Below, in pieces: positions 54,427-63,311 of a stretch of 64,000 bases of DNA. Both the position numbers and the translations under genes were made by a program. Under the pieces are notes generated by a model. The model worked only from the letters and a program-made list of their open reading frames with translations, had not been told where the DNA came from and searched no databases. The DNA comes from Glutamicibacter nicotianae (GTDB lineage: Bacteria; Actinomycetota; Actinomycetes; Actinomycetales; Micrococcaceae), in assembly GCF_006539525.1 (NCBI RefSeq), contig NZ_BJNE01000002.1, positions 349,645 to 413,644 on the forward strand, read 5' to 3'. Positions within the stretch are counted from its first letter, which is position 1. Every line of letters begins with the position of its first letter.

Positions 54427-55803
54427 CTAGACTCCGTGCTTCGCGAAGCGGGTGCCGGGTCGCGCATAGGTGAGCCATGCGGTGGCCATGAGCAGCAGGT
54501 AGGCGGCGATGAAGATGATGAATGCCGTCGTGTAGGCTCCCGTCGTGGAAACGGACAGGCCCAAGGCCTGGGGAATCAGGAAACCGCCGTAGGCGCCGAT
54601 AGCCGAGATCAATCCGAGCGCGGCGGCCGCCTTGCGGGAAGAATCCACTTGTCCGGCCTGCTGTCCCTGGCCGCTCAGGGCAAACACTGCCGGGATCATG
54701 CGATAGGTCGAGCCATTGCCGATGCCGCTTGCGGTAAAGAGCAGCAAGAACAAGGCGAGGAAGACCCAGAAGTTCGCCCGGGGCAGGCTGAGCACCAGCG
54801 CGGCGGTAATCACGGCCATGGCGGCGAAGGTGGCCACGGTGATGCGTGCGCCTCCGAGCTTGTCGGCGATCTTACCGCCGTACGGGCGGGCCAGCGATGC
54901 GACCAGCGGGCCGAGGAAGGCCAAGGTGATGGTGGCGGTGCCCAGCGGCAAGGCGGCGTATTCCGGGAAGGTGTCAACGATCAGCTTGGGGAAGACTGCC
55001 GAGAATCCAATGAAGGAGCCGAAGGTCCCCACATACAGCGCCGAAATGATCCACAGGTGCTTTTCCCTCAGGCAGGCTACCGCGCCACGGATATCCGAGC
55101 GTGCCGATGACAGATTGTGCATGTACTTCCAGGCGCCCCACGCGGAGAGCAGAATCAGCGGGATCCAGAGCAACCCAGCCAGCGGGAGCTGCAGCGCCCC
55201 GGCGGCGAACACCGTGACAATGACCGGCACGAGCAGCTGGGCGACGGCCGCGCCGAGGTTGCCGCCGGCAGCATTCAGGCCCAGCGCCCAGCCCTTGCGG
55301 GCGGCGGGGTAGAAGTAGGTGATATTTGCCATTGACGAGGCGAAGTTGCCTCCGCCGAAGCCGGTCAGTGCCGCCAGGCTGAGCATGACCCAGAACGGCG
55401 TGGACGCATCGGCCAGCGCGAGCGTGATTCCGCCGGCAGGAATCAGCAGGAGCAATGCGGAAATCACTGTCCAATTGCGTCCGCCGAACCGGGCGACCAT
55501 GAACGTGTAGGGGATGCGCAGGGTCGCTCCGACGAGGCTCGGAATGGAGATCAGCCAGAACAGTTCGGTGGTGCTGTAGCTGAATCCGGCGGCCGGGAGA
55601 TAGACCACGATGATGGCGAAAAGCTGCCATACGCTGAAGCCGAGGAATTCGGCGAAGATGGACCACTTGAGGTTCTGGCTGGCCACCGCCGAGCCGGTGT
55701 GCTCCCAGAACTCAGGATCCTCCGGGGTCCAGTTGCCGACCCAGCGTCCCGGCTGGATGTCCAGTGCCTGCGATGTGCCAGATGCTTCTAGCTGTGCGCT
55801 CAC
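54427..55803 (-). CDS. narK: Nitrate/nitrite MFS transporter (NarK/NasA type)
   Basis: The 458-residue 12-helix MFS protein contains the nitrate signature segments GFGGGNFASSMANITYFYP and GFLIPQALG, and the conserved Arg in GATLRIPYTF. It imports nitrate and possibly exports nitrite. It is the first gene of the nitrate operon and its upstream gap holds a GlnR-like box. Confidence 0.92.
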   Translation of the reverse strand: MSAQLEASGTSQALDIQPGRWVGNWTPEDPEFWEHTGSAVASQNLKWSIFAEFLGFSVWQLFAIIVVYLPAAGFSYSTTELFWLISIPSLVGATLRIPYTFMVARFGGRNWTVISALLLLIPAGGITLALADASTPFWVMLSLAALTGFGGGNFASSMANITYFYPAARKGWALGLNAAGGNLGAAVAQLLVPVIVTVFAAGALQLPLAGLLWIPLILLSAWGAWKYMHNLSSARSDIRGAVACLREKHLWIISALYVGTFGSFIGFSAVFPKLIVDTFPEYAALPLGTATITLAFLGPLVASLARPYGGKIADKLGGARITVATFAAMAVITAALVLSLPRANFWVFLALFLLLFTASGIGNGSTYRMIPAVFALSGQGQQAGQVDSSRKAAAALGLISAIGAYGGFLIPQALGLSVSTTGAYTTAFIIFIAAYLLLMATAWLTYARPGTRFAKHGV

Positions 55804-56239
55804 GCTACCCGATCCCTTCTCTAGCGTTTGTTGCTTCTGAGCTTTTCAAACAGGTATTTCACCGAGGTGCTCAGGTTGTTGCGCCGAAGGGAACTTAATT
55901 TCACCCGGGCGATCGGGGACCCGATAGGCGGCTGTAACGTGTTGGAAACCCGGGTGGAAAGGCCGGTATCCAGTTGGGGTTTTGAGGTGCTGGCAGCAAC
56001 GGGGTTGCTTGTAAACACTGCCGCTTTTTTGTTCAGGATGCGAAAAAGCGATTTCAAAAGAAGTGTTGCGTGCATCACATGCCGTTGGTAATCTCGTAGC
56101 TGTCTATGGCGGGCACCCACCTGATGGGTCGCTATCTACCGGGCATGCAACTGATCGATTTCAGGTGACAAGCGCAACCGGAAGCTAGCGCCAAGCAATG
56201 CGCTGCGGTGGTCTTGTCCAAAGCATGAGGAGCTGCGCG
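55804..56239. other. Divergent control region narK / guanine deaminase
   Basis: These 436 bases carry no supported gene. The nitrate side holds a GTAAC-N6-GAAAC box (55934-55949). The purine side has AGGAG before ATG 56240. No RNA or riboswitch-like fold is clear. Confidence 0.5.
55934..55949 (+). promoter_or_regulatory. GlnR-type box GTAAC-N6-GAAAC upstream of narK
   Basis: The exact consensus of the actinobacterial GlnR half-operator pair, 131 bases from the narK start. GlnR is the global nitrogen regulator, so nitrate genes are an expected target. The regulator is not in this window. Confidence 0.6.
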
Positions 56240-56725
56240 ATGAGCGTTACTACCACTGGCCAAGACTATCTTTCGATGGCCATCGATATTGCCACCACAA
56301 ATGTCCACAACTCCGGCGGGCCCTTTGGCGCCGTCGTGGTCACACCCGATGGACAGGTCTTCGAAGGGGTCAACCGCGTCACTGCCAACAATGATCCTTC
56401 GGCCCACGCCGAGGTGGTGGCCATCCGCACCGCGGCCGCTGCGCTAGGGACCTTCGATTTGAGCGGCTGCGTGCTCTACAGCAGCTGCGAACCCTGCCCG
56501 ATGTGCCTGGCCACCTCGCTGTGGGCCCGCATCGGCAAGGTCTTCTTCGCGGCCAGCCGGCATGATGCGGCCGCGGCCGGATTCGACGACGCGGTGTTCT
56601 ACGACTACTTCGAGGCGAAATCCAACCGCTCGCTGATGCCGGTGAACTGCTTCCAGTCCGAAGGCAACGAGCATCTCAAGCCGTTCACGGCCTGGGACGC
56701 CCAGGAAACCCGGACCGACTACTAG
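56240..56725 (+). CDS. Guanine deaminase (cytidine-deaminase fold)
   Basis: The 161-residue zinc deaminase shows SAHAEVVAIR (zinc His and catalytic Glu, near 57-66) and SSCEPCPMCLATSLWAR (zinc Cys pair near 91-94). It resembles Bacillus guanine deaminase, converting guanine to xanthine. ATG 56240 has AGGAG seven bases upstream. The next genes import purines and oxidise xanthine, so the pathway is coherent. Confidence 0.85.
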   Translation: MSVTTTGQDYLSMAIDIATTNVHNSGGPFGAVVVTPDGQVFEGVNRVTANNDPSAHAEVVAIRTAAAALGTFDLSGCVLYSSCEPCPMCLATSLWARIGKVFFAASRHDAAAAGFDDAVFYDYFEAKSNRSLMPVNCFQSEGNEHLKPFTAWDAQETRTDY

Positions 56726-56738
56726 AAGGCCCGGGACC

Positions 56739-58241
56739 ATGACCACGACAAGCCGATTGCGGGCTGGCCCCAAGGATGCGCCGCGTGGTGCGAACACGCC
56801 GCGTCCGGGCACGCCGGGCAGCATCCTGGACAAGTTCTTCAGCATCTCCGGACGCGGATCCACGCTGGCGCGGGAATTGCGCGGCGGGATCGTCACCTTC
56901 TTCACGATGGCCTATATCGTGATCCTCAACCCGCTGATCCTCGGCGGATTCAGTGCCGATGCCGCGCCCGTGGACGTGGCAGGCAACTGGCTTCCGGCCG
57001 CGCAGGTCGGTGCCATGACCGGGCTGACCGCCGGGGCGATGACCATCCTGTTCGGGCTGGTCGCCAACCTGCCTTTCGGCCTGGCCGCCGGGCTGGGCAT
57101 CAACTCCTTCCTGGCCGTCTCGGTGATCCAGGATGTCACCTGGCCCGAGGCCATGGGTCTGGTGGTGATCAACGGCGTGCTGATCGTCCTGTTCGGGATG
57201 ACCGGGGTGCGTACCGCGATCTTCCGGGCGATCCCCAAGGACCTGAAAGCCGCCATCACGGTGGGGATCGGCCTGTTCATCACCTTCATCGGGTTCGTGG
57301 ACTCGGGCTTCGTCACCCGCACCGCCGGCGGACCGCCGGTGCAGCTGGGCGATTGCGGGTCGATCGTCTCGCTGCCGACCATGGTCTTCGTGGTGGGCCT
57401 GCTGATCATGGGCGCCCTGGTGGCCCGCGGCGTGCAGGGCGCAATCCTGATCGGCATCGTGATTTCCACGGCGCTCGCGGTGATCGCCGAGCTGGTCTTC
57501 AAGATCGGGCCGGCCAGCACGGAGAACCCGCATGGCTGGCACCTGAACATGCCGGTGCTGCAGGGCAATATCGTCTCGTTGCCGGATCTGTCGCTGGCCG
57601 GGGACTTCGACCTGATCGGATCCTTCAGCCGGATTGGCGCGCTGGCCGCGACCATGCTGGTGTTCACCCTGGTGTTCACGAACTTCTTCGACGCCATGGG
57701 CACGATGACCGGCCTGGCGAAGAATGCCGGGCTGGCCCGCAAGGACGGCACCTTCCCACGGCTGAAGGCGGCGTTTGTCGTCGAGGGCCTGGGCGCGGTG
57801 GCCGGAGGCATGGGCTCGTCTTCCTCGAATACCGTCTACGTGGATTCGGCTGCCGGCATCGGGGAAGGGGCGCGCACCGGGCTGGCCTCGGTGATCACCG
57901 GGGTGCTGTTCCTCGGCTCGATGTTCTTCACGCCGCTGACCTCCGTGGTTCCCATCGAGGTGGCCGCCGCGGCACTGGTTCTGGTGGGCACCTTGATGTG
58001 CGCGCAGATCCGCGAGATCAACTTCAAGCGGTTCTCCAGCGCCATGCCGGCGTTCCTCACCCTGATCACCATGCCGCTGACCTATTCCATAGCCAACGGC
58101 ATCGGCGCGGGGTTCATCGCCTGGGTGGTGGTGAATACCGCGGCCGGGCGCCATTCAAAGATCCATCCGCTGCTGTGGGTGGTGGCGCTGGGGTTCCTGG
58201 TGTACTTCGCCCGAGGGCCCATCACAGCCCTACTGGCCTGA
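56739..58241 (+). CDS. AzgA-type guanine/hypoxanthine permease
   Basis: The 500-residue protein belongs to the NCS2 AzgA subgroup: RGGIVTFFTMAYIVILNP, GLGINSFLAVSV, GSSSSNTVYVDSAAGIGEGARTG and about 12-14 helices. It imports purine bases with protons. It starts 13 bases after the deaminase stop. The cytosolic N-tail of about 45 residues is long and Pro/Gly-rich. Confidence 0.9.
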   Translation: MTTTSRLRAGPKDAPRGANTPRPGTPGSILDKFFSISGRGSTLARELRGGIVTFFTMAYIVILNPLILGGFSADAAPVDVAGNWLPAAQVGAMTGLTAGAMTILFGLVANLPFGLAAGLGINSFLAVSVIQDVTWPEAMGLVVINGVLIVLFGMTGVRTAIFRAIPKDLKAAITVGIGLFITFIGFVDSGFVTRTAGGPPVQLGDCGSIVSLPTMVFVVGLLIMGALVARGVQGAILIGIVISTALAVIAELVFKIGPASTENPHGWHLNMPVLQGNIVSLPDLSLAGDFDLIGSFSRIGALAATMLVFTLVFTNFFDAMGTMTGLAKNAGLARKDGTFPRLKAAFVVEGLGAVAGGMGSSSSNTVYVDSAAGIGEGARTGLASVITGVLFLGSMFFTPLTSVVPIEVAAAALVLVGTLMCAQIREINFKRFSSAMPAFLTLITMPLTYSIANGIGAGFIAWVVVNTAAGRHSKIHPLLWVVALGFLVYFARGPITALLA

Positions 58242-58335
58242 GCCGATACGGGCTATAGTAAGGATCCATCGAGGTGGGCTGGCTCACTTCGACGGGTTGG
58301 ATGCATGTAGAAAATCCGAATTCTGGAGGGCAATC

Positions 58336-58386
58336 ATGGGCGGATGCCTCGCCTGGTCCGAGGGCCAGATCGCGCACGGAGACTGA
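58336..58386 (+). other. Possible 16-residue leader ORF before xdhA
   Basis: ATG 58336 has GGAGGG five bases upstream and reads 16 codons to TGA 58386, about 125 bases before xdhA. The peptide includes Cys, Trp and His. It may be an upstream regulatory ORF or a chance frame. Confidence 0.3.
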
Positions 58387-58512
58387 TCGCGCCGCAGCAT
58401 GCGGCGGCGCCTTGCCGAGCCTTGAATCCCCGGCAGGGAGCCAGATCCCGACCATCATCCAATTCATACATGGTGCGTCCGGCGATACCCGGGCGCAGGA
58501 GGTGTCAGCGGC

Positions 58513-60015
58513 ATGAGCGCCGAGGCAACGCAAGAGACAAAGTGCCTGGTTACCGTCAACGGGACGGTCCGGGAATTCGACGGACCGCCCCATGCCAACG
58601 CGCTGGATTTCCTGCGCGGGCAGCGGTTGATCGGATGCAAGGAAGGCTGCGCCGAAGGCGAATGCGGCGCCTGCTCCATCCTGGTCGCCCGCGGCGACGG
58701 GGAGGGCAGCAGGTGGACCGCGGTCAACGCCTGCCTGCTGCCGGCCGCGTCCCTGGACGGCCAGGAAGTGATCACCTCCGAAGGGCTGGGCAGCGTCGCG
58801 GACCTGCATCCGGTGCAGGCAGAGATGGCCAACCGCGGAGGATCCCAGTGCGGTTATTGCACCCCCGGATTCATCTGCTCCATGGCCGCCGAATACTACC
58901 GCCCCGAGCGCACCGCCAGCCCCGCAGTCAGTGCGGAGGCCAGCGGCGAGCACGAGTGCGGACCCAATGGATTCGATCTGCACGCACTGTCGGGCAATCT
59001 CTGCCGCTGCACCGGATACCGCCCGATCCGCGACGCCGCTTATGCGCTGGGCGCGCCCGAGGAAGATGACCCGCTGGCCGCCCGGACACAGCGCAGCGCC
59101 CCGCACCCGGTAGCCACTGACATCCTGCGCGCCGACACCCCTACCGGGGAACTCGGCCGCTTCCGCCGGGCCACCGACCTGGACCAGGCACTGCAGATCC
59201 TGGCCGCCGAACCGCAGACCGTGCTGGTGGCCGGGGCCACCGACTGGGGCGTGGAAGTCAACATCAAGGGTGCTCGCGCCCGGTCGGTGCTGGCCATCGA
59301 CCGGCTGCCCGAGCTGCGCCAGATCCACTGGGGCGAGCAGTTCCTGGAACTGGGCGCAGCCTGCACGCTCAGCGAGCTGGAACGCCAGCTCGCCGGGCGG
59401 GTACCGCTTTTGGGCAAGCTCTTCGGGCAGTTCGCTTCCCGGCTGATCCGCAATAGCGCCACCCTGGGCGGAAACCTGGGCACCGGCTCGCCCATTGGCG
59501 ACACCCCGCCGGCGCTGCTGGCCCTGGAAGCGCAACTGGTGCTCTCCAGCATCAGGGGCAACCGGGTAGTGGCGCTCGCCGAGTACTTCACCGGCTATCG
59601 GCAGACCGTGCGGGAGCCGGGGGAGATGATCACCGCGATCCGCATCCCGCTGCCGCTGGCCGAACTGACCAGCTTCCAGAAGATCTCCAAGCGTCGCTTC
59701 GACGACATCTCATCGGTGGCCGTCGGCTACGCGGTCACGGTGGAAGACGGCGTGATCTCCAAGGCGCGGATCGGGTTGGGCGGCGTGGCAGCAACCCCGC
59801 TGCGCGCCAAGGCTACCGAAGAGATGCTGGAAGGAAAGGAATGGAACCTGGACACCATCCGGGCCGCCGCAAGCATCACGGGCGAGGAAGGCACCCCGAT
59901 GGATGACCACCGGGCCAGCGCCAGCTACCGCAAGGCCATGCTGGCCTCTTCGCTGGAACGGTTCTACGCCGAGCAGCTGTCTCGCTCGGGTGCAGGGCAG
60001 GAGCAGAACTCATGA
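58513..60015 (+). CDS. xdhA: Xanthine dehydrogenase small subunit XdhA
   Basis: The 500-residue protein contains the plant-ferredoxin-type [2Fe-2S] motif GCKEGCAEGECGACS (about 41-55), the second cluster QCGYCTPGF and GNLCRCTGY, and an FAD-binding domain (ATLGGNLGTGSPIGD). It passes electrons from the molybdenum site to NAD+. ATG 58513 is preceded by AGGAGG; the downstream xdhB overlaps by 4 bp. It follows the permease after a 271-base gap. Confidence 0.95.
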   Translation: MSAEATQETKCLVTVNGTVREFDGPPHANALDFLRGQRLIGCKEGCAEGECGACSILVARGDGEGSRWTAVNACLLPAASLDGQEVITSEGLGSVADLHPVQAEMANRGGSQCGYCTPGFICSMAAEYYRPERTASPAVSAEASGEHECGPNGFDLHALSGNLCRCTGYRPIRDAAYALGAPEEDDPLAARTQRSAPHPVATDILRADTPTGELGRFRRATDLDQALQILAAEPQTVLVAGATDWGVEVNIKGARARSVLAIDRLPELRQIHWGEQFLELGAACTLSELERQLAGRVPLLGKLFGQFASRLIRNSATLGGNLGTGSPIGDTPPALLALEAQLVLSSIRGNRVVALAEYFTGYRQTVREPGEMITAIRIPLPLAELTSFQKISKRRFDDISSVAVGYAVTVEDGVISKARIGLGGVAATPLRAKATEEMLEGKEWNLDTIRAAASITGEEGTPMDDHRASASYRKAMLASSLERFYAEQLSRSGAGQEQNS

Positions 60016-62345
60016 GCCAGCTATCCCAACGCCCCGATAACGCAGTGGTCGGCCAGCGCCACCGCCACGAATCCGCCGCCGCGCACGTCACCGGTACCGC
60101 GCTGTATACCGATGACCTAGCGCAGCGCCTGGCCGGGGTGCTGCATGCCTACCCGGTGCAGTCCACCTGCGCCCACGCGAAAATCCTGGGCCTGGATGCC
60201 AGTGCGGCGCTGGATGTGCCCGGGGTCGTCCGGGTGATTACCGCGGCAGATATTCCCGGAGTCAATGACCAGGGCGCCAAGCATGACGAGCCGCTGCTGC
60301 CGGTGGATGAGGTGATGTTCTTCGGGCAACCCGTTGCATGGGTCTTGGGCGAAGACCTGGAAGCGGCGAAGGCCGGAGCCAAGGCGGTGACCGTCGACTA
60401 CCAGCAGCTGGATTCGCTGATCACCATCAAGGAAGCCATCGCGGCCGTCAGCTTCCACGGCATCCAGCCCGAGATCGCCAAGGGGGATCCGGAGGCAGGC
60501 TTCGCGCAGTCGGCCCATGTCTTCGACGGAGAATTCGAATTCTCCGGACAGGAGCACTTCTACCTGGAAACGCAGAACTCGCTGGCCATGGTGGATGAGA
60601 GCGGACAGATCATGATCCATTGCTCCACCCAGCATCCCAGCGAAACCCAGGACATTGTCTCGCATGTGCTGGGCATCAGCGCCCATGAGGTGACCGTGCA
60701 AGTGCTGCGCATGGGTGGCGGATTCGGCGGCAAGGAAATGCAGCCCCACGGCTACGCCGCGCTGGCGGCCCTGGGTTCGGTGCTCACCGGGCGTCCGGTG
60801 CGGGTGCGGCTGGACCGCACCCTGGACATGACCATGACCGGCAAGCGCCACGGTTTCCATGCCACCTGGAAAATAGGCTTCGACGAGCAGGGCAGGATCC
60901 TCGCCCTGCAGGCCCAACTGACAGCTGACGGCGGGTGGAGCCTGGATCTGTCCGAACCGGTGCTGACCCGCGCCATGTGCCATATCGACAATTCCTATTG
61001 GATCCCGAACATCAAGGTTTCCGGACGCATCGCCAAATGCCATAAGACCTCGCAAACAGCGTTCCGCGGCTTCGGCGGTCCGCAGGGAATGCTGGTCATG
61101 GAAGACATCCTCGGCCGGGTGGCCCCGCAGCTGGGATTGGATCCCAAGGAACTGCGCCGGCGCAACTTCTACACAGAAGGGCAGGACACCCCGTATTACC
61201 AGCCGGTGAGGCATCCCGAGCGGCTGGAAGCCGCCTGGAACCAAGTGCTCGACTCGGCAGGCATCGCCGCACGCGAACAACAAATTGCGCAGTTCAACGC
61301 CACCCATGAGCACGCCAAAAGGGGAATGGCCTTGACCCCGGTGAAATTCGGAATCTCCTTCAACCTCACCGCCTTCAACCAAGGCGGGGCCCTCGTTCTG
61401 GTGTACAAGGACGGTTCGGTACTGGTCAACCACGGCGGTACCGAGATGGGCCAGGGCCTGCACACCAAGATGCTGCAGGTGGCCGCCACCGCGCTGGGCG
61501 TGCCGCTGTCCATGGTGCGCAACGCGCCAACGCGGACCGACAAGGTGCCCAACACCTCGGCCACCGCGGCCAGCTCGGGCAGCGACCTGAACGGCGGGGC
61601 GGTCAAGGATGCCTGCGAGCAGATCCGGGACCGGCTGGCGCAGGTGGCCGCCGGCATGCTCGGGGTTCCAGCCCAGGATGTCCGCTTCGGCGGCGGCCGG
61701 GTCACCGCGCTGGGCAAGGGCGAAACCCTGGAATGGGCGGACGTGGTCAAGACCGCGTACTTCCAACGGATCCAGCTCTCAGCTTTCGGTTTCTACCGCA
61801 CCGAGGGGCTGCATTGGGATCTGTCGCGGATGACCGGCAGCCCGTTCAAGTACTTCGCCTACGGGGTGGCGGCCAGCGAGGTGGAAGTCAGCCGCTTTGA
61901 CGGCTCCTACGTGCTGCGCCGCGTGGATATCGTCCATGACGTCGGGGACTCCCTGTCGCCGCTGGTGGATCTGGGGCAGATCGAAGGCGGATTCGTGCAG
62001 GGCACCGGCTGGCTGACCTTGGAGGACCTGCGCTGGGACACCTCCGATGGGCCGGGCCGGGGACGGGTCGCCACCCAGGCCGCGAGCACGTACAAGATCC
62101 CGACCTTCTCCGAGATGCCCGAGGTCTTCAACGTCAGCCTGCTACAGAAAGCGCATGAGGAAGGCGCGGTCTACGGTTCCAAGGCTGTGGGGGAGCCTCC
62201 GCTGATGCTCGCCTTCTCGGTGCGCGAGGCGATCCGGCAGGCAGTGGCCGCATTTGGGCCCGCCGGCCGCTCCGTGCAGCTGGCGTCCCCGGCAACACCG
62301 GAAGCGGTGTTCTGGGCGATCGAATCGGTGCGGGAGGGGCAGTAG
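60012..62345 (+). CDS. xdhB: Xanthine dehydrogenase molybdenum subunit XdhB
   Basis: The 777-residue subunit has GQEHFYLE, GGGFGGKE, FRGFGGPQGM (substrate Arg), HGGTEMGQGLHTKM and the catalytic Glu in GSKAVGEPPLML. It oxidises hypoxanthine and xanthine to urate. It needs the sulfurated molybdenum cofactor supplied by XdhC. Overlap with xdhA and a two-base gap to xdhC show a tight operon. Confidence 0.96.
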   Translation: MSQLSQRPDNAVVGQRHRHESAAAHVTGTALYTDDLAQRLAGVLHAYPVQSTCAHAKILGLDASAALDVPGVVRVITAADIPGVNDQGAKHDEPLLPVDEVMFFGQPVAWVLGEDLEAAKAGAKAVTVDYQQLDSLITIKEAIAAVSFHGIQPEIAKGDPEAGFAQSAHVFDGEFEFSGQEHFYLETQNSLAMVDESGQIMIHCSTQHPSETQDIVSHVLGISAHEVTVQVLRMGGGFGGKEMQPHGYAALAALGSVLTGRPVRVRLDRTLDMTMTGKRHGFHATWKIGFDEQGRILALQAQLTADGGWSLDLSEPVLTRAMCHIDNSYWIPNIKVSGRIAKCHKTSQTAFRGFGGPQGMLVMEDILGRVAPQLGLDPKELRRRNFYTEGQDTPYYQPVRHPERLEAAWNQVLDSAGIAAREQQIAQFNATHEHAKRGMALTPVKFGISFNLTAFNQGGALVLVYKDGSVLVNHGGTEMGQGLHTKMLQVAATALGVPLSMVRNAPTRTDKVPNTSATAASSGSDLNGGAVKDACEQIRDRLAQVAAGMLGVPAQDVRFGGGRVTALGKGETLEWADVVKTAYFQRIQLSAFGFYRTEGLHWDLSRMTGSPFKYFAYGVAASEVEVSRFDGSYVLRRVDIVHDVGDSLSPLVDLGQIEGGFVQGTGWLTLEDLRWDTSDGPGRGRVATQAASTYKIPTFSEMPEVFNVSLLQKAHEEGAVYGSKAVGEPPLMLAFSVREAIRQAVAAFGPAGRSVQLASPATPEAVFWAIESVREGQ

Positions 62346-62347
62346 CC

Positions 62348-63220
62348 ATGCTCTCGTGGATTGAAGCGGTCACCGCGCTGCGCAATGAGCGGCGGCCGGG
62401 CGTGCTGGCAACCGTCACCGCGGTGCGCGGGCATGCCCCGCGCGAGCCGGGCGCAAAGATGGTGATCTCCAGCCAGGAAATCTTCGGGACCATTGGCGGG
62501 GGCAACCTGGAGATGGCGGTGATGGAATGGGCCCGCCAGATGATCGCCGTGGGCGAGGGCCAGCCGCAGAGCATCAGCATGAAGCTCAGCGACAAGGCTC
62601 CAGCCAAGTTCGGCCGCCAATGCTGCGGCGGCGAAGTCACGGTGCTGCTGGAGCCGCTGCCGGTTGTTGCCACGGTGGCGATCTTCGGGGTGGGCAATGT
62701 GGGCATGGAATTGGCCCGCATCCTCTCCCGCCATGACCTGGAATTGCATCTGGTGGATTCGCGCCCGGAATTCCTGGAGGAACTTCCCGTGCTTGAACCC
62801 AGCGTGGCGCAGATCCAACCGGCGGTGGCGGTGCTCGGGGAGCAGGTGCTCAGCGCCCTGCCCGACGGTGCCCACGTGCTGATCATGACCCATGATCACG
62901 CCGAGGATTTCCACCTGTGCGATGCCGCCCTGCGCCACCCGGGCTTGGGGTCGATCGGGCTAATCGGGTCCAGCGCCAAGTGGGCGCGTTTCCAGAAGAA
63001 TCTGGGCGCCAGCGGCTTCAGCGATCGGCAGATCGCCGCGATCCAGTGCCCCATCGGGATCGAGCAGGTGCGCGGCAAGCAGCCGGCGGTGATTGCCGTG
63101 TCCGTGGCTGCCGAGCTGCTGGCGCGCATCACGGATGCCGCGAAGCAGCCGGTGCCCGACGCAGAACCCGCGCAGAACCCAGAGCCTGCGCGGAGCGAAG
63201 CGAAGATGAGAATAGTCTAA
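62348..63220 (+). CDS. xdhC: Xanthine dehydrogenase accessory protein XdhC
   Basis: The 290-residue protein has RRPGVLATVTAVRGHAPREPGAKM, GGGNLE, FGRQCCGGEV and the Rossmann segment IFGVGNVGMELARIL. XdhC binds and protects the sulfurated molybdenum cofactor for insertion into XdhB. The last ~35 residues are a variable Pro/Ala/Glu-rich tail. Confidence 0.93.
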   Translation: MLSWIEAVTALRNERRPGVLATVTAVRGHAPREPGAKMVISSQEIFGTIGGGNLEMAVMEWARQMIAVGEGQPQSISMKLSDKAPAKFGRQCCGGEVTVLLEPLPVVATVAIFGVGNVGMELARILSRHDLELHLVDSRPEFLEELPVLEPSVAQIQPAVAVLGEQVLSALPDGAHVLIMTHDHAEDFHLCDAALRHPGLGSIGLIGSSAKWARFQKNLGASGFSDRQIAAIQCPIGIEQVRGKQPAVIAVSVAAELLARITDAAKQPVPDAEPAQNPEPARSEAKMRIV

Positions 63221-63311
63221 TGCGGGGAACAAGGAGCACTGCTGGGGAGTTTAATGATGTGAGAGCGGTGCCCCAGCGCACCGCGCCCGCAAAGCCTAGG
63301 AGGCCGATTTC

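Noticed and set aside
60117..61766. 549-codon minus-strand frame over xdhB
   Set aside because: Antisense shadow of a certain gene.
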